Part shown: positions 19,989-31,441 of the stretch, in pieces | Position numbering within the stretch: the stretch's first letter is position 1 | How the letters are laid out: each line of letters opens with the position of its first letter | Assembly (NCBI GenBank): GCA_019359235.1 | Contig: JAHHHT010000003.1 | Span: forward strand, 248,001-312,000 | From: Oscillatoria princeps RMCB-10 | GTDB lineage: Bacteria; Cyanobacteriota; Cyanobacteriia; Cyanobacteriales; Oscillatoriaceae | Length of the DNA stretch: 64,000 nucleotides | Direction of reading: 5' to 3' | Notes under the pieces: generated by a model | The model's database searches: none | The model's input: only the letters and a program-made list of their open reading frames with translations | Told to the model about the DNA's origin: nothing | Made by a program: the position numbers and the translations under genes

Positions 19989-20881
19989 TTAACGGACGCA
20001 CCGAATTCAACCGATCTAATATCAAGTTCGTTTAATCGCCGGGAATTATTTACCCCCGCAGCCTGACACGGATAAGTAAGGAATCCGGATGAATTAACTG
20101 TTGTTATTCGCGGCATTCAAATCCGTGACGCTCCCCCGCTTTCCAGTTTTTTGCGATATTACTTGACAATAAATGGGCCTTTACTAAATATAATTCTGAG
20201 GGCTTTTTTTAGCGAATATAAAGCCATATCATGTGGCGGCATGCGGCCAATACCGAACATGAAATCAGGCAAGCTGTTGGGATTTTTTTTGGTAAACGCT
20301 TTCTATTGAATGCCCCTATCATCACAAATTTTAAGCTATTAAGCCATGCTGTTAAAGCCGGCGTTGCAACAGCAGCGCAATCCATTCCCCCAGGCAGACA
20401 AGATGGGGGACTGCAACGAATCGCCCCCTCTTGTAGAGACGCGAAATTTCCCCACCGGCAATCGGGGAGCGGGACAACCGGCGTCGGTCCGCCCCCAGAC
20501 AGCATCCGATCTCCGGCCCGAGGCACGCCCGCAGGCGTTCGGGCGCGTTAAAATAATCAAAAATCTTATTTTTGTCAAGAGAGGGTGAAAGTACAGTTAC
20601 CTTTCTATCACCCCTGAAGCCCCTGAAGCCCCTCCCCCTCTCGCCCCAGCCACAGCCCGCAGGCCAAGGCACCCCATCCCCTAGACCTCTGGGCGCGTCT
20701 CGCCCGCACGGTAGAATAAAGTCAGCAAGGAAGATACCGCCCCAAAGCTGACGGTGAGGCACCATTCAAGCGCCAAAAACAGCGGCAATCACTTGTAGCG
20801 CCAGTTTTCTGATGGCTGCATAAACTAAAGGAAACCAAGTATCTATCGGGTCAGCACAACGCGAGAGGAGAAAACTAACGC
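19989..20881. other. Intergenic region upstream of dnaK
   Basis: No supported gene. A TTGACA (20163) and TATAAT (20189) pair lies here, but 20 bases apart and far from any gene. No CIRCE element (TTAGCACTC-N9-GAGTGCTAA) is seen before dnaK, so HrcA control of this copy is not supported. A pyrimidine-rich CCCCTGAAG tandem lies at 20606-20632. Confidence 0.5.
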
Positions 20882-22867
20882 ATGGGAAAGGTAGTCGGCA
20901 TTGACCTGGGTACAACCAACTCAGTAGTAGCCGTCATGGAGGGCGGCAAGCCGGTGGTGATTGCCAATTCAGAAGGCATGCGCACGACTCCCTCCGCAGT
21001 CAGCTTCAGCAAAGAAGGGGAGCAGCTCGTCGGACAGCTAGCCCGACGGCAAGCGGTTCTCAATCCCCAGAATACCTTCTATGCCGTCAAGCGGTTCATC
21101 GGTCGCAAGTATGCCGAACTCAGCCCAGCGTCAAAGCGAGTTCCCTACACCATCCGCAAAGATGAAAACGGCAACATCAAAATCCAGTGCCCTCGCCTGA
21201 AAAAAGAATTTGCCCCAGAGGAAATCTCAGCGGTGGTGCTGCGCAAGCTGGCTTCGGAAGCCAGCCGCTACCTGGGAGAGCCCGTGACCGGCGCGGTGAT
21301 TACCGTGCCGGCCTACTTCAACGACTCCCAGCGGCAAGCCACCCGGGATGCCGGGAGGATTGCCGGTTTGGAAGTCAAGCGGATTCTCAACGAGCCAACG
21401 GCAGCCTCCCTGGCTTACGGACTCGATCGCAAGCAACAGCAGACTATCTTGGTGTTTGACTTGGGCGGCGGCACCTTTGACGTTTCCATCCTGGATGTGG
21501 GCGACGGCGTATTTGAAGTCAAAGCCACCAGCGGGGACACCCAGCTGGGGGGGAATGACTTCGACAAAAAGATTGTGGACTGGCTTGCAGAGAAGTTTCT
21601 AGACGAAGAAGGAGTCGATTTGAGGCGCGACCGACAAGCGCTGCAGCGCCTGATGGAAGCCGCTGAAAAAGCCAAAATAGAGCTTTCTGGCGTCGGGGTC
21701 ACGGAAATCAACCTGCCGTTCATCACAGCCACCGAAGACGGGCCAAAGCATCTGGAAACCCAGCTGACTCGCGCTCAGTTTGAAGGCATGTGCGGCGACC
21801 TGCTGCAGCGGCTGCGCATCCCCGTCAAGCAAGCCCTCGCCGATGCCGGTCTGACACCGGCAAAAATTGACGAAGTGGTGCTGGTGGGCGGCTCCACCCG
21901 CATGCCAATGGTCAAACAGCTGGTGCGCGGCTTGATAGACAAACAGCCCAATGAGAACGTCAACCCCGATGAAGTCGTCGCCGTGGGAGCCGCCATCCAA
22001 GCCGCCATCCTGGCGGGAGACGTCAGAGACGTGCTGCTGCTGGACGTGACGCCCCTGTCCCTGGGGCTGGAAACCATCGGCAGCGTCATGAAAAAGCTCA
22101 TCCCCCGCAACACCACCATCCCGGTGCGCCGGTCGGATATCTTTTCTACCGCCGAAAACAACCAAACCCTGGTGGAAATCCACGTCCTGCAGGGAGAGCG
22201 GGAGATGGCAGCCGATAACAAATCCCTTGGCCGGTTCAAGCTCACCGGCATTCCGCCGGCTCCCAGAGGCTTGCCCCAGATTCAGGTATCCTTTGATATT
22301 GATGCCAACGGGATTCTCACGGTACAAGCCCTGGACAAAAGCACCGGTCGAGAGCAGAGCATTATCATCCAAGGCGCTTCCACCCTCAGTGAAACGGAAG
22401 TCAACCGCATGATCCGAGATGCCGAGCAATTTTCCCAAGAAGATCGCTTGCGGCGGGAGCGAGTCGAGAAGCGCAACCGCACAGAAGCCTTAGCCTATCA
22501 AGCCGAGCGGCAGCTGCGAGAAGTCACCTTGGATTACGGCATGCAGTTTGCGCCGGGGATTCGCAACCGCATCGAATCTCTGATTCGAGAGCTGCGCGAC
22601 GCCCTCGCCCGCAGCGACGAGCGGGGCGTCGATTTGACGAGTTCCCAACTGCAAGACGCTCTCTACGAGCTCAGCCGGGAAGTCTACCAGGCTTCCCGCT
22701 CTGACGAGTCGGAGAACTTCTTTGACTCGGTTCGGCGCACCTTCTCCGGCGACAGCCGCCCCTCCTATCGCGAGGAAGTCCGCCGCCCCGCCAGAGGGGA
22801 CTACCGCACGCCCCGCACGAATGCTTCCTCGGATGAGTGGGACGATCAGGATGAGGACTGGTTCTAA
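20882..22867 (+). CDS. dnaK: Hsp70 chaperone DnaK
   Basis: 661 residues. ATPase domain signatures: [17 protein letters not shown] at the N-terminus, [19 protein letters not shown] near 195, [17 protein letters not shown] near 335. The substrate-binding domain holds [19 protein letters not shown] and [19 protein letters not shown]. The helical lid is followed by a polar tail ending DEDWF instead of the usual EEVD/EEVK-type tail. Cyanobacteria have several DnaK paralogues and I cannot say with certainty which this is; the divergent tail argues against the main stress DnaK2. RBS GAGGAG precedes the ATG. A zinc-finger-less dnaJ follows after 235 bases, probably its co-chaperone. Confidence 0.96.
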   Translation: MGKVVGIDLGTTNSVVAVMEGGKPVVIANSEGMRTTPSAVSFSKEGEQLVGQLARRQAVLNPQNTFYAVKRFIGRKYAELSPASKRVPYTIRKDENGNIKIQCPRLKKEFAPEEISAVVLRKLASEASRYLGEPVTGAVITVPAYFNDSQRQATRDAGRIAGLEVKRILNEPTAASLAYGLDRKQQQTILVFDLGGGTFDVSILDVGDGVFEVKATSGDTQLGGNDFDKKIVDWLAEKFLDEEGVDLRRDRQALQRLMEAAEKAKIELSGVGVTEINLPFITATEDGPKHLETQLTRAQFEGMCGDLLQRLRIPVKQALADAGLTPAKIDEVVLVGGSTRMPMVKQLVRGLIDKQPNENVNPDEVVAVGAAIQAAILAGDVRDVLLLDVTPLSLGLETIGSVMKKLIPRNTTIPVRRSDIFSTAENNQTLVEIHVLQGEREMAADNKSLGRFKLTGIPPAPRGLPQIQVSFDIDANGILTVQALDKSTGREQSIIIQGASTLSETEVNRMIRDAEQFSQEDRLRRERVEKRNRTEALAYQAERQLREVTLDYGMQFAPGIRNRIESLIRELRDALARSDERGVDLTSSQLQDALYELSREVYQASRSDESENFFDSVRRTFSGDSRPSYREEVRRPARGDYRTPRTNASSDEWDDQDEDWF

Positions 22868-22890
22868 TTTGTCAGGGGTCATTGGTCAGG

Positions 22891-22950
22891 AGGTTCGTAG
22901 TTGGGCTTTAGCCCTACCCGCTAGGTTCGGAGTTGGGCTTTAGCCCTACC
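22891..22950. repeat. 28-bp tandem repeat between dnaK and dnaJ
   Basis: Two 28-base units (22891-22918 and 22923-22950) that differ at one position. Each contains AGTTGGGCTTTAGCCCTACC and can form a small GGGCT/AGCCC hairpin. It is a dispersed cyanobacterial repeat with no evident coding role. Confidence 0.75.
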
Positions 22951-23102
22951 AACTTGGCAACTGCGCCTTTGAACAATTAGCCATCCCCCTTGCCCGCCAC
23001 TAGCTGCGAGCTGACCTGCTTGCAACTGACACACAAAGCTTCCCTTTTCAGCGCGCTACAGGCGTCCCGCCTGTCTTACCAACTGACACCAGACAACTGA
23101 CA

Positions 23103-24113
23103 ATGCAGAACTTTCGGAACTACTACGAGATTTTGGGAGTTCCCAGAGATGCCACCGCCGAGGAGATTAAAAAGGTCTACCGGCGACTCGCCCGGCAGTA
23201 TCACCCAGATCTGAATCCCGGAAACAAACAGGCCGAGGAAAAATTTAAGGATATCGGGGAGGCTTACGACATTCTCTCCGATGCGGACAAGCGGGCGCAA
23301 TACGACCAGTACAGCCTGTTCTGGAAGCAGAAAGGCTTCCAGGGAAGGCAGCCGGGGCGTTCTTCAGCGCCAAAAACCTGGAACGGTCGCACCGGCAGCA
23401 CCGGCACCCGCAAGTCAGAAGAGGTGGATTACGGCCAGTTTCCCGACTTTAACAGTTTTGTTGACCAGATACTGGGCCGGCGCGGCAGCTCCGCCAGCGT
23501 TTCCACCCCACCCGCAGGCTCCCGGCTCCGCGCCGATTCCCCCGACTCCTTCCGCCCCGGAACCTCCAAAACCGCCTACATCGCCGGCTCTCGCGCCGCT
23601 CGCCGGGACGTGGAAGCTCGCCTGACTCTGCCCCTGGAAAAAGCCTATCTGGGAGGAAATGAACGGATTCGCCTGGAAGACGGGCGCTCTCTCGAAGTAA
23701 ACATGCCTTCTGGAATGGTTACCGGACAGCGCATCCGCTTGAAGAGTCAAGGAATTGGCGGCGGTGACCTTTACTTGAAAATTACCGTAGCCGAGCATCC
23801 CTTCTTCAAGCTGCAAGCATCTGACATCTGCTGCACGCTGGCCCTGACAGCCAGCGAGGCGGCGCTGGGAGGGCCGGTAGAAGTGCCAACCCTCGACGGG
23901 TTGGTGAAAATGACCGTACCGCCCGGGGTCAGGTCTGGGCAGCGCCTGCGCCTTGCAAGTATTGGCTACCCCATCGGTAGCGGCAGTCGCGGCGACCAGA
24001 TCGTCGAGATCCAGATTGCAGTTCCGAGAGAGTTAAGCCCGCAAGAACGGGAACTCTATGAAAAGCTGCGTCAAGTTGAAACCTTCAACCCCAGGCAGGA
24101 TTTACCCGTGTAG
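23103..24113 (+). CDS. dnaJ: DnaJ-type co-chaperone (class B, no zinc finger)
   Basis: 336 residues. The J domain (residues 1-70) has the HPD motif in [18 protein letters not shown] and stimulates Hsp70 ATPase. A G/S/P-rich linker (about 75-160) follows. The C-terminal DnaJ beta-sandwich substrate domains include [18 protein letters not shown] and [19 protein letters not shown]. The cysteine-rich zinc-binding domain of class A DnaJ is absent, as in CbpA-type proteins. It lies directly downstream of dnaK on the same strand, and is probably the partner of that DnaK. Confidence 0.94.
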   Translation: MQNFRNYYEILGVPRDATAEEIKKVYRRLARQYHPDLNPGNKQAEEKFKDIGEAYDILSDADKRAQYDQYSLFWKQKGFQGRQPGRSSAPKTWNGRTGSTGTRKSEEVDYGQFPDFNSFVDQILGRRGSSASVSTPPAGSRLRADSPDSFRPGTSKTAYIAGSRAARRDVEARLTLPLEKAYLGGNERIRLEDGRSLEVNMPSGMVTGQRIRLKSQGIGGGDLYLKITVAEHPFFKLQASDICCTLALTASEAALGGPVEVPTLDGLVKMTVPPGVRSGQRLRLASIGYPIGSGSRGDQIVEIQIAVPRELSPQERELYEKLRQVETFNPRQDLPV

Positions 24114-25152
24114 CCCGAAGGAAACAGCGACAGCGCCAAAAGCAAAGTAGAAGGGAAGATGATGTTTTCTTTAGCTCTCCGAGACTTAGAGCGTGTTTGC
24201 AAAGTAATTGTTGAGCTGCTGCAGGAGGTGAGAAACCGGGTTTCTCTTGCTGGGGGAACACATAGTTCGGCGATCAGCCCAAGAAACCCGGTTTCTGGCA
24301 GCCCTCACTTGTTCTTGATAAACACCCTCTTATGGTAATAACCGAAAGTTAGTGATTTTCTCAAAGGCTTGCTGATTGCGGGTATTTCCTGCGCCCCCAC
24401 TCCCATCCCCCGTTCCGCAGTAGGGTGCGTTCCCTCTCGTATCGCCCCACGCTCGGTCGCGAGCCAGAGTCGGGAACGCACCCGTTCCTCCTAAGACTGG
24501 AGCGGGTATTTCCCATGCCCTACGCCCAAAAAAGAGGGTTTTCCACCACTTGTACGGGAGATACCTTTCTTTTGCCGGTGTGCCTTTTACCTTTTTGCGC
24601 AAGCAGTACCGGTGAACGAACAGAGGGAGTCCCCCCCGCTGCAATTCACTCACCCTTCAGGATACCTGGGCGACCCAAGGTTTTTTATCCGGTAGTAACA
24701 TTTCTGTCCCGTATTTATTTCAATCCCTTGTTTCAATCCCGTTGCCAGGATTCACTCTCACGCGCTCCTGTTGGCGGCTAGTGCCTGCGATTCCTCAGGG
24801 GGATTTCCGCACTCCTTCCAGACGCAAAATCTGGCCTCACACTGCCAGCTGCCGCTGTTTCACATGCCGCACGGCAAACCCCTTTCCCCCATCATATCAT
24901 GTCCGGTAGCATCGATTGTGTTTCTTACCGTGATGCAAAGAACCTGCAATTCTCTTGGGCCCTGAAACCGGCTCCCCGGCTCCCCGGCTATCCAAAAACG
25001 AAGCCGTCGGACATGATATCACTGCCGGGTGTGTTTGCCTTCTCAGGATGCAGCAGGGGAGCGTCACTGCCACGTCACCGCACTGCCGCTGGATTGGCGG
25101 ATCGCTGTCAGTTAAAGCCATTCTGAACCCGAACAAACAGGAGACCGTTACC
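24114..25152. other. Intergenic region with several inverted-repeat elements
   Basis: No supported gene. Features: an AGAAACCGGGTTTCT pair at 24230-24297; an inverted pair GGGTGCGTTCCC/GGGAACGCACCC near 24423-24484; and a CRISPR-repeat-like string TTTCAATCCCGTTGCCAGGA at 24731-24750. A 12-bp inverted repeat ATATCATGTCCG (24894-24905)/CGGACATGATAT (25008-25019) bounds about 126 bases just upstream of the hybrid kinase gene. The same TATCATGTCCG end reappears near 46385. Confidence 0.55.
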
Positions 25153-28100
25153 GTGACCAAAACCCTGCGCAATCCCATTGCCGAACCGGCCCGATTAATT
25201 GGCTTGCTTATCGTTTTTATTTTGCCCTTTACATTAGTCGTATATCAACTTATTTCCGAACTAGACGGCCAGATACAGTTCGCGCAAAAAGAGCGCCTGG
25301 GACTGGAGTACACCCAGAATTTAAGACTGCTTTTAGAAAGTCTCATACAGGAGCGAGGCGCGGTCAATGCCGGCGCGACCGGCAGTGCGTATTTACCAGC
25401 AAACCTCAGATTCAAGCGAGAAGAAATAGAAACTCAGTTCGGGGCGCTTGAGCGAGTCGATAAAACGCTGGGGACAACCCTCAAAACCGCCGAAAGATGG
25501 AATTCCTTAAAAGAAAAGTGGCAGACGCTAAAAAGCCAGGAGTCGGGCCTGACGCCCAAACAGAGCTTTGACGCTCACACGGCTGTAATTGACGATATTC
25601 TGTCCTCGATCGCCTATGTGGGGGACACCTCAAACCTGATACTCGACCCGGTTCTCGACAGTTACTATCTCATGGATGCTGTGATAGTCAAACTCCCCCA
25701 AGCCATTGAACAAACGGCTCTCGCCAGAGACTTGGGGGCAGGGCTAGCCGCACGAGAGCAGCTGCGAGCCGGTGAAAAAGTCCAGCTCATCATTCTGTCG
25801 GGCTCCCTCAAATCGCCGGTAGATGCCATCCACAGAGGCATGCAAGTCGCTTTCGGCCAAAACCCAAAACTTAAACCCCAGCTAGAAGCACTCACCGAAA
25901 GCTGCGTGCGGGTTACGACTGTTTTTGCAGACTTAGTTAAGCAGCAAACAGACACTCCGGAAAGCCTGGAGATTCAACCGGCAGACTATTTTGCAGCAGG
26001 CAGCAAAGCCCTAGAGGTTCAATTCAAACTCTATGACGCCGCAGTTCCAGCCCTGCGCGGAATATTGCGAGAACGCACAGACCGGCTTTACCATAAAAAA
26101 TTTCAAGTTCAGATTTTCGCCCTGCTCGTAGCGGCGATCGCCATTTATGTTTTTATCGCCTACGCACGCAATCTAGCCAAGCGCAAACGAGCGGAAGAGG
26201 CGCGGCGGCAAGCGGAAGCGCAATATCGCAGCATATTTGAAAACGCTGTAGAGGGGATTTTCCAAACCACGCCCGACGGAAAGTACATCAGCGCCAATCC
26301 GGCAACAGCACGCATCTACGGCTACTCCTCACCCGAACAGCTGATCCGCACAGTGCGCGACATCGGGAAGCAGCTGTACGTCGATCCTGACCGGCGAGCT
26401 GAATTCCTTCGCCTGATGGAAGAGCAAGACACGGTAGAGGGGTTTGAGTCGCAAGTCTATCGCAAAGACGGCAGCATTATCTGGATTTCGGAAAACGCCA
26501 GCAAAATCCGAGACGAAAGCGGTGCGCTGCTCTACTACGACGGCACCGTTTCTGACATCACTCAGCGCCTGCGGGCGCAGGAAGAATTGCAGCTGGCAAA
26601 AGAATCCGCTGAAGCTGCGAACCGGGCGAAAAGCACTTTTCTGGCGAATATGAGCCACGAACTGCGCACGCCACTCAACGCTATTATTGGCTACAGCGAA
26701 ATGCTGCAAGAAGAAGCCCAAGACTTTGGGTATGAAGATATCGTTCCCGATCTGGAGAAAATTCGCTCCGCCGGCAAACACCTGCTGGCTCTGATCAACG
26801 ACATCCTCGACATTTCTAAAATTGAAGCAGGTCGGATGGATCTTTACCTGGAAACTTTCGACATTTCGGAGCTGATTTCGGAAGTTGAAGCTACTATTTT
26901 ACCACTGGTGGATAAAAACCGCAATACCCTGAAAGTGGAGTGCGACCGGCATCTGGGCAGCATGCGGGCTGACCTCACCAAAGTGCGCCAGGCGCTGTTC
27001 AACCTGCTGAGCAACGCCGCCAAGTTCACCGAAGGGGGGACGATTACCCTGGCGGTGAGCCGGGAACTCGCGTCTTTGCCCGACGCCGAATCCGCAATGC
27101 CCAGCGCCGTGCGCCTGGAGATCCTCTTCCGCGTCACCGACACCGGCATCGGCATGAGCCCGGAGCAGCTCAAGAAGGTGTTCCAACCGTTCACCCAAGC
27201 GGACGCCTCCACCACGCGCAAATATGGCGGCACCGGCTTGGGGCTGGCAATCGCCCGCCACTTCTGCCAGATGATGGGCGGCGACATTGAGGTGGAAAGC
27301 CTTGAGGGTTTTGGCTCCACCTTCACCATCCGCTTGCCAGAGGGGGTGAGCGAAGAAGAAGAAGAAGTCAAAAGTGTGGGGCCCGCATTGATGAAAAACT
27401 TGGCGTCCGGCGATGCAGCGGAGGGGGGAGCGGTTGCTAAATCGCCAGCTGCAGCCGGTGCTGGCACTTTCACCGTCTTGGCCATAGACGACGATCCGGC
27501 AGTAGGGGAGCTGATTTCCCGCCGGTTAGCCAAGGAAAAGTTTCGCGTTGAGATAGCGGCTTCCGGCGAGGCGGGGTTGCAGCTGGCGCGAACTCTCCAC
27601 CCGGATGCGATTGTACTCGACGTGCTGATGCGGGGGATGAATGGCTGGGCGGTGCTCTCGACGCTGAAAGCCGATCCCAACCTGGCTGACGTGCCGGTGA
27701 TTGTAGCTTCCTCCCTGGACGATAAAAATTTCGGCTTCGCCTTGGGGGCGGCGGACTACCTCACCAAACCCATCGACCGCAACCGCCTCCTCACCCTCTT
27801 GCGCAAGTACAAGAAACCATGCAACCAAATTCTGATTGTGGAAGACGATGGGGCAACCCGCGAAATGCTGCGGCGCATGTTAGAAAAAGAGGGGGTTGGT
27901 GTCCTGGAAGCCGCAAATGGCCAGGAAGCGCTGCAGCTGTGCCAGCAGCAGCCGGATTTGATTTTGTTGGATCTGATGATGCCCCAAATGGATGGTTTCC
28001 AGGTGATTGCCGAATTGCGCAACAGTCTGCAGACGCGCTCGCTGCCCATTATCGTCGTCACAGCTATGGATCTCACACCTGACGATTACAAGCTTCTCAA

Positions 28101-28203
28101 TGGCTGTGTGGAGCAGATATTCCTCAAGGAAGCCAAAAGCCGCGACCAACTTCTTAACGAAGTTTGCGACTTGGTGATTGCCGCCTTGCAAACAAGCCTT
28201 TGA
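25153..28203 (+). CDS. Membrane hybrid sensor histidine kinase with two receivers
   Basis: 1016 residues from a GTG start preceded by AGGAG at 9 bases; the open frame reaches further back but that extension is not protein-like. Order: TM1 (about 17-37), a helical extracytoplasmic sensor ([20 protein letters not shown]), TM2 (about 319-338), PAS domain (about 352-470), HisKA with phosphoacceptor His502 in [18 protein letters not shown], HATPase_c ([18 protein letters not shown]), then two receivers with Asp823 (IVLDVLMRG) and Asp940 ([13 protein letters not shown]). This is a phosphorelay protein that lacks an HPt domain, so it must pass phosphate to or from a separate partner. It is first in a signalling array with the response regulator at 28950 and the cyclase and kinase downstream. 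Confidence 0.93.
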   Translation: MTKTLRNPIAEPARLIGLLIVFILPFTLVVYQLISELDGQIQFAQKERLGLEYTQNLRLLLESLIQERGAVNAGATGSAYLPANLRFKREEIETQFGALERVDKTLGTTLKTAERWNSLKEKWQTLKSQESGLTPKQSFDAHTAVIDDILSSIAYVGDTSNLILDPVLDSYYLMDAVIVKLPQAIEQTALARDLGAGLAAREQLRAGEKVQLIILSGSLKSPVDAIHRGMQVAFGQNPKLKPQLEALTESCVRVTTVFADLVKQQTDTPESLEIQPADYFAAGSKALEVQFKLYDAAVPALRGILRERTDRLYHKKFQVQIFALLVAAIAIYVFIAYARNLAKRKRAEEARRQAEAQYRSIFENAVEGIFQTTPDGKYISANPATARIYGYSSPEQLIRTVRDIGKQLYVDPDRRAEFLRLMEEQDTVEGFESQVYRKDGSIIWISENASKIRDESGALLYYDGTVSDITQRLRAQEELQLAKESAEAANRAKSTFLANMSHELRTPLNAIIGYSEMLQEEAQDFGYEDIVPDLEKIRSAGKHLLALINDILDISKIEAGRMDLYLETFDISELISEVEATILPLVDKNRNTLKVECDRHLGSMRADLTKVRQALFNLLSNAAKFTEGGTITLAVSRELASLPDAESAMPSAVRLEILFRVTDTGIGMSPEQLKKVFQPFTQADASTTRKYGGTGLGLAIARHFCQMMGGDIEVESLEGFGSTFTIRLPEGVSEEEEEVKSVGPALMKNLASGDAAEGGAVAKSPAAAGAGTFTVLAIDDDPAVGELISRRLAKEKFRVEIAASGEAGLQLARTLHPDAIVLDVLMRGMNGWAVLSTLKADPNLADVPVIVASSLDDKNFGFALGAADYLTKPIDRNRLLTLLRKYKKPCNQILIVEDDGATREMLRRMLEKEGVGVLEAANGQEALQLCQQQPDLILLDLMMPQMDGFQVIAELRNSLQTRSLPIIVVTAMDLTPDDYKLLNGCVEQIFLKEAKSRDQLLNEVCDLVIAALQTSL

Positions 28204-28949
28204 GGTGCGCCAGTCACAAAACGGCGGTGAACCGCTGCTGGTTTTTGCCACACCCCCTGCGCCAGTCTCGTCGGAAAACTCTTGCTCTGCCTCTTGCGCT
28301 CAGCAGGTATTTCCTCGCGCTTGCGGGTGGAAATGGGCGTCGCTACCGCGCTTCGCTGCGGCTGTGCCGCATCTGCGGGCGACCTCGGCACCCCGCGTGC
28401 GGGCCTCACCAAACTTCGGCCAACACGACCCAACCCCAGCCGGAGCTATTCCTTGACTGTTCAAAAGTAAATAGAGGCAATCTAAGTCCTATACTGTACT
28501 AAAATTAGTAGTTAATAATTTAAACTTATAATATTTACGAGTTATCACTTTTCTATGCGACAGGGTTGGCTGTTGAGGTGCGCGACACCGGCACCCCGCC
28601 CTTGCAGGGGCAAGCCTTGTGCTTGCCCGCAGATTGTCCAGGCGCTGCCAGTACGGGGGTGTTGGCTCTGAGGCTTTTGAAGCCGGCGTGCCAGAAACCG
28701 GTGCGCAAGCCCGCAGCCGGGTGGGGGGCAAGCCAAGTGCTTGCCCGCAGCGCGAAAGCATATCTTGCCTTCGGATAAGGTTTTCCAGCCGCCGTGAGGT
28801 CGAAATAGCGGCCCAAGCTTCGACAGTGCGAGGCTCACAGCAGGCCAGAGGGATTGGAGAGTTTAGATTTTAGATTTTAGAGTAGTGACAAGCAATCCAA
28901 AATCGGGGCACACAAAATAGGGCTGGTCAAAGCTACAGGGAATAGAAAA
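28204..28949. other. Intergenic region, no gene seen
   Basis: Short overlapping frames on both strands with G+C-rich, Arg/Pro/Ala-rich translations and no conserved motif. Bases 28490-28560 are A+T-rich. Phrases such as GGGGCAAGCCTTGTGCTTGC and GGGGCAAGCCAAGTGCTTGC (28608, 28728) are repeated within it. Confidence 0.5.
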
Positions 28950-29327
28950 ATGGCCAAAATCTTGCTGGTCGAAGATAACGAAATGAATCGGGACATGCTG
29001 TCGCGGCGTCTGATCCGCAAAGGGTACTTGCTGGCGATCGCCACGGATGGGGCCCAGGGCGTGGAGATGGCCAAGTCGGAAGCTCCCGACTTGATTTTGA
29101 TGGATATGGGCCTGCCGGTACTGGACGGGTGGCAGGCGACGAGGCAGATCAAAGCAGCACCGGCAACCACCGGCATTCCTGTGATCGCCCTAACCGCCCA
29201 CGCCATTGCAGGCGATCGAGAAAAATGCCTGGCTGCAGGCTGCGACGACTACGACACCAAACCGGTGGAATTCCCCCGACTGCTAGCCAAGATTGAGGCG
29301 CTTCTCAACAAAGCGACCGCCCCATGA
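28950..29327 (+). CDS. Response regulator, receiver only
   Basis: 125-residue receiver domain: acidic pocket VEDN at 7-10, phosphoacceptor Asp52 in LILMDMGLPVLDGWQATRQI, Thr in ALTAHA, Lys in DTKPV. No output domain. Receivers of this wording usually pair with hybrid kinases of the type encoded just upstream, so it is a likely phosphorelay output or phosphate sink of that kinase. It may have been continuous with the cyclase and kinase genes at 32-35 kb before the TnpB element entered. Confidence 0.9.
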   Translation: MAKILLVEDNEMNRDMLSRRLIRKGYLLAIATDGAQGVEMAKSEAPDLILMDMGLPVLDGWQATRQIKAAPATTGIPVIALTAHAIAGDREKCLAAGCDDYDTKPVEFPRLLAKIEALLNKATAP

Positions 29328-30095
29328 GGCCGGTCAGAACTAAAAAGTAAAAAGGCAGGCGAATTCTTTTGTTTTTTCTTTTGCCTGAAGCCTTTTGGCC
29401 CAGGCGTGCGGCTGGGGCTCCACCGGCGGTCGAATGCCGGCTTTTGCTGACTGAAAGGAGGAGGATGGCGCTGGCGCTCCCGCAAGCGGTGAAAATAGAA
29501 CAAAGAAGGAACAAGCAGGAGATTTATCCTTCTTCCCTCTTGCTTCATCCTTTTCCCCACCTTTCCCTTTTCAAAAAGCGAAAGCGGCACTCCTCTTCGG
29601 AAAAGGGCGCATCGCCTCACGGCAGGGGAGCCGCCATGTGCGGGTGCCGGCAATCCAGCCCAATGGGGCCGCTCTCTCAGACGCCAGCGCCAGGAGGCAA
29701 GCCGGTGAGCAGCCAGCCGGTGGGGGATGGGGATAAAAATAAGAATCCGAATCTGAGTGTGGCCCAGACGGGTGCGTTGCCATTGCGGTGTGATTATTAG
29801 ATATAGGACTTACGCAAAAACCGGGTTTCTGAACCAGCAGTGACTTCAAGCCCTCGTTCCAGAACCAGAAACCCGGTTTCTCTCACAGTTGTGCGTAAGT
29901 CCCGAGATAATTGAATCGCCGGACATTCCCCGACATTTCTCCCAGTGGCCGGCAGCTGTATGACATATCACTTGCGCGGGCTAGCTGCTGACGCAGCCGC
30001 TGCGAGGGCTTTTCCTTCGGGTGCCCGACACCCTGACCTTGACGCGGGCGTGTGTGTGACAATTTGACAAGACGCAAGCAATGACTGAAAAATTC
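29328..30095. other. Intergenic region, no gene seen
   Basis: Small frames here have no recognisable domain. The right part holds the small inverted-repeat element listed separately (29806-29902) and then the promoter of tnpB. Confidence 0.5.
29806..29902. mobile_element. MITE-like element, GGACTTACGCA family, copy 1
   Basis: 97 bases with terminal inverted repeats GGACTTACGCA and TGCGTAAGTCC. Inside each end is one AAACCGGGTTTCT half. The core carries CAAGCCCTCGTTCCAGAACC. It is the inverted counterpart of the copy at 60581-60678, with which it shares most of its length. It encodes nothing. Confidence 0.75.
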
Positions 30096-30104
30096 TGATA
30101 TAAT
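30096..30104 (+). promoter_or_regulatory. Extended -10 promoter of tnpB
   Basis: TGATATAAT fits the extended -10 consensus TGnTATAAT and lies 30 bases before the GTG of the TnpB gene. A TTGACA at 30064 is too far away (29 bases) to be its -35 element. Confidence 0.45.
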
Positions 30105-30133
30105 GTGATTCGTGTGCCGCCAAAATAACTCTC

Positions 30134-31441
30134 GTGAAAGCCGTAGAAAGGCATTACATAGATAGACAGCACCGATTTTTCCTTTCCTTGGATGAGTTAT
30201 CCTTTAAGTCCAAGAACTTGTACAACTTGTCGGCATACTACATGAGGCAAAAATTTTTTGATAAAGGTCGCCATCTGAGTGACCGCCTGACCCTAAAAGA
30301 GCTTTATGCCGTCCTGAAACGGACAGAAGCGTATAAAGCAGAACCTCCCAAGGTAAGCAATCAGATTATTAAGCAGGTTATTCACGATTGGTCGGCGTGT
30401 CAAGAGGCAACACTGGCATACCTAGACGACAGCAGCGAGTTTAAAGGGCAACCTCAAATTCCTAAATACAAGCCTAAAAATTGTGGGCGCAATGTATTGG
30501 TGTGCGACAATCAATCTATAGGTCAGAGAGGAAAAAACAAGAATAACGGATTGTTGCGCCTGTCCCAAACTAACATAGCTGTTCAGACACGAACTCTGGA
30601 TGTCGTAGAGGTGCGAGCAGTCCCCAGAGTGGCCTCTTACGTTATTGAGGTGGTCTGTGAAAAGCCTGTAAGTTTTGCTCAGTTGAACCCCCAGCTGGTA
30701 GCTGGAATCAATTTTGGGATTGACAATCTGGCAGCATTGGGGTCAAACAAACCTGGGTTTGTGCCGACTTTAGTGGACGGCGAGCGCCTGAAGTCTATAA
30801 ATCAGGGATATAATAAGAAGGTAGCTTGTCTCAAATCAAAGTTACAGGGCATATCTCAAACAAGCAAGCGGAGACAGCAGATTACTTTTAAGCGCAATAA
30901 ACAAGTTGAAGATTATTTACACAAAGCCAGTCGCTTCATTGTAGACCGCTCAGTCGGGTCGGCTACAGGCCAGCTAGTTATCGGAAAAAATCCTGACTGG
31001 AAGCAAGAAGTAGAGTTGGGTAAAAATCCAAACCAAACTTTCGTTTATATTCCCCATGCTGGACTCATCGAAATGATTACTTATAAGGCAGAACTCCCTG
31101 GTATTAAGGTGGTCGTTACCGATGATTACTATACCAGTAAAACTTCCTTTCTTGATTTATGCTGGCGCGAAAAGCGTGAGTATTATCAGGGCAAAAAGGT
31201 CAAGAGAGGGCTGTTTAGAGCCAGCAATGGTGCGCTAATTAATGCGGACGTGAGCGGAGCTTTTAACAGAATCCAAAAAGTCAGCGGGAACGAGCCTTTT
31301 AATGAGGTTACGCTCCGTGTGGGAGGTGTTTGCAGTTTCACCTGTACGGGGAAAGTCACGTGCGAAAAACGGAAAGTTAGGCAATGGAAAGCATTGTCCA
31401 GCTTTTTGTTAGCGGGGAGCGCAAGTTACGATAGTTTCTGA
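30134..31441 (+). CDS. tnpB: TnpB-type RNA-guided nuclease (IS200/IS605 group, solitary)
   Basis: 435 residues from a GTG start. RuvC-I Asp197 is in NFGIDNLAALG and RuvC-III Asp372 in LINADVSGAFN, with the flanking TSKTSFLD and KVKRGLFR strings typical of cyanobacterial TnpB. The RuvC-II region reads QLVIGKNPDWKQEVELGKNP, with Gly284 where many TnpBs have the catalytic Glu. A Glu shifted to another position is known in some TnpB lineages, so loss of activity is not certain. The usual CxxC zinc finger is not visible. About 55 residues after RuvC-III look unlike protein and probably overlap the guide (omega) RNA. No TnpA is present, so mobility in trans is assumed. Confidence 0.88.
   Translation: MKAVERHYIDRQHRFFLSLDELSFKSKNLYNLSAYYMRQKFFDKGRHLSDRLTLKELYAVLKRTEAYKAEPPKVSNQIIKQVIHDWSACQEATLAYLDDSSEFKGQPQIPKYKPKNCGRNVLVCDNQSIGQRGKNKNNGLLRLSQTNIAVQTRTLDVVEVRAVPRVASYVIEVVCEKPVSFAQLNPQLVAGINFGIDNLAALGSNKPGFVPTLVDGERLKSINQGYNKKVACLKSKLQGISQTSKRRQQITFKRNKQVEDYLHKASRFIVDRSVGSATGQLVIGKNPDWKQEVELGKNPNQTFVYIPHAGLIEMITYKAELPGIKVVVTDDYYTSKTSFLDLCWREKREYYQGKKVKRGLFRASNGALINADVSGAFNRIQKVSGNEPFNEVTLRVGGVCSFTCTGKVTCEKRKVRQWKALSSFLLAGSASYDSF

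Noticed and set aside
20163-20194. TTGACA and TATAAT as a promoter
   Set aside because: Spacing is 20 bases and the nearest gene starts almost 700 bases downstream.
20800-20881. CIRCE heat-shock operator before dnaK
   Set aside because: The 9-base inverted repeat of CIRCE is not present.
21599-22438. Long open frame on the minus strand (279 codons) inside dnaK
   Set aside because: It is the antisense of a highly conserved chaperone gene with G+C-rich third positions; the translation is His/Gln-rich and has no domain.
26844-27680. 278-codon minus-strand frame in the hybrid kinase gene
   Set aside because: Antisense of HisKA/HATPase/receiver coding DNA; Ser/Arg-rich translation without family.
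29369-29800. 143-codon frame after the response regulator at 28950
   Set aside because: Runs through repeat-like DNA; translation is low-complexity and no start signal is seen.
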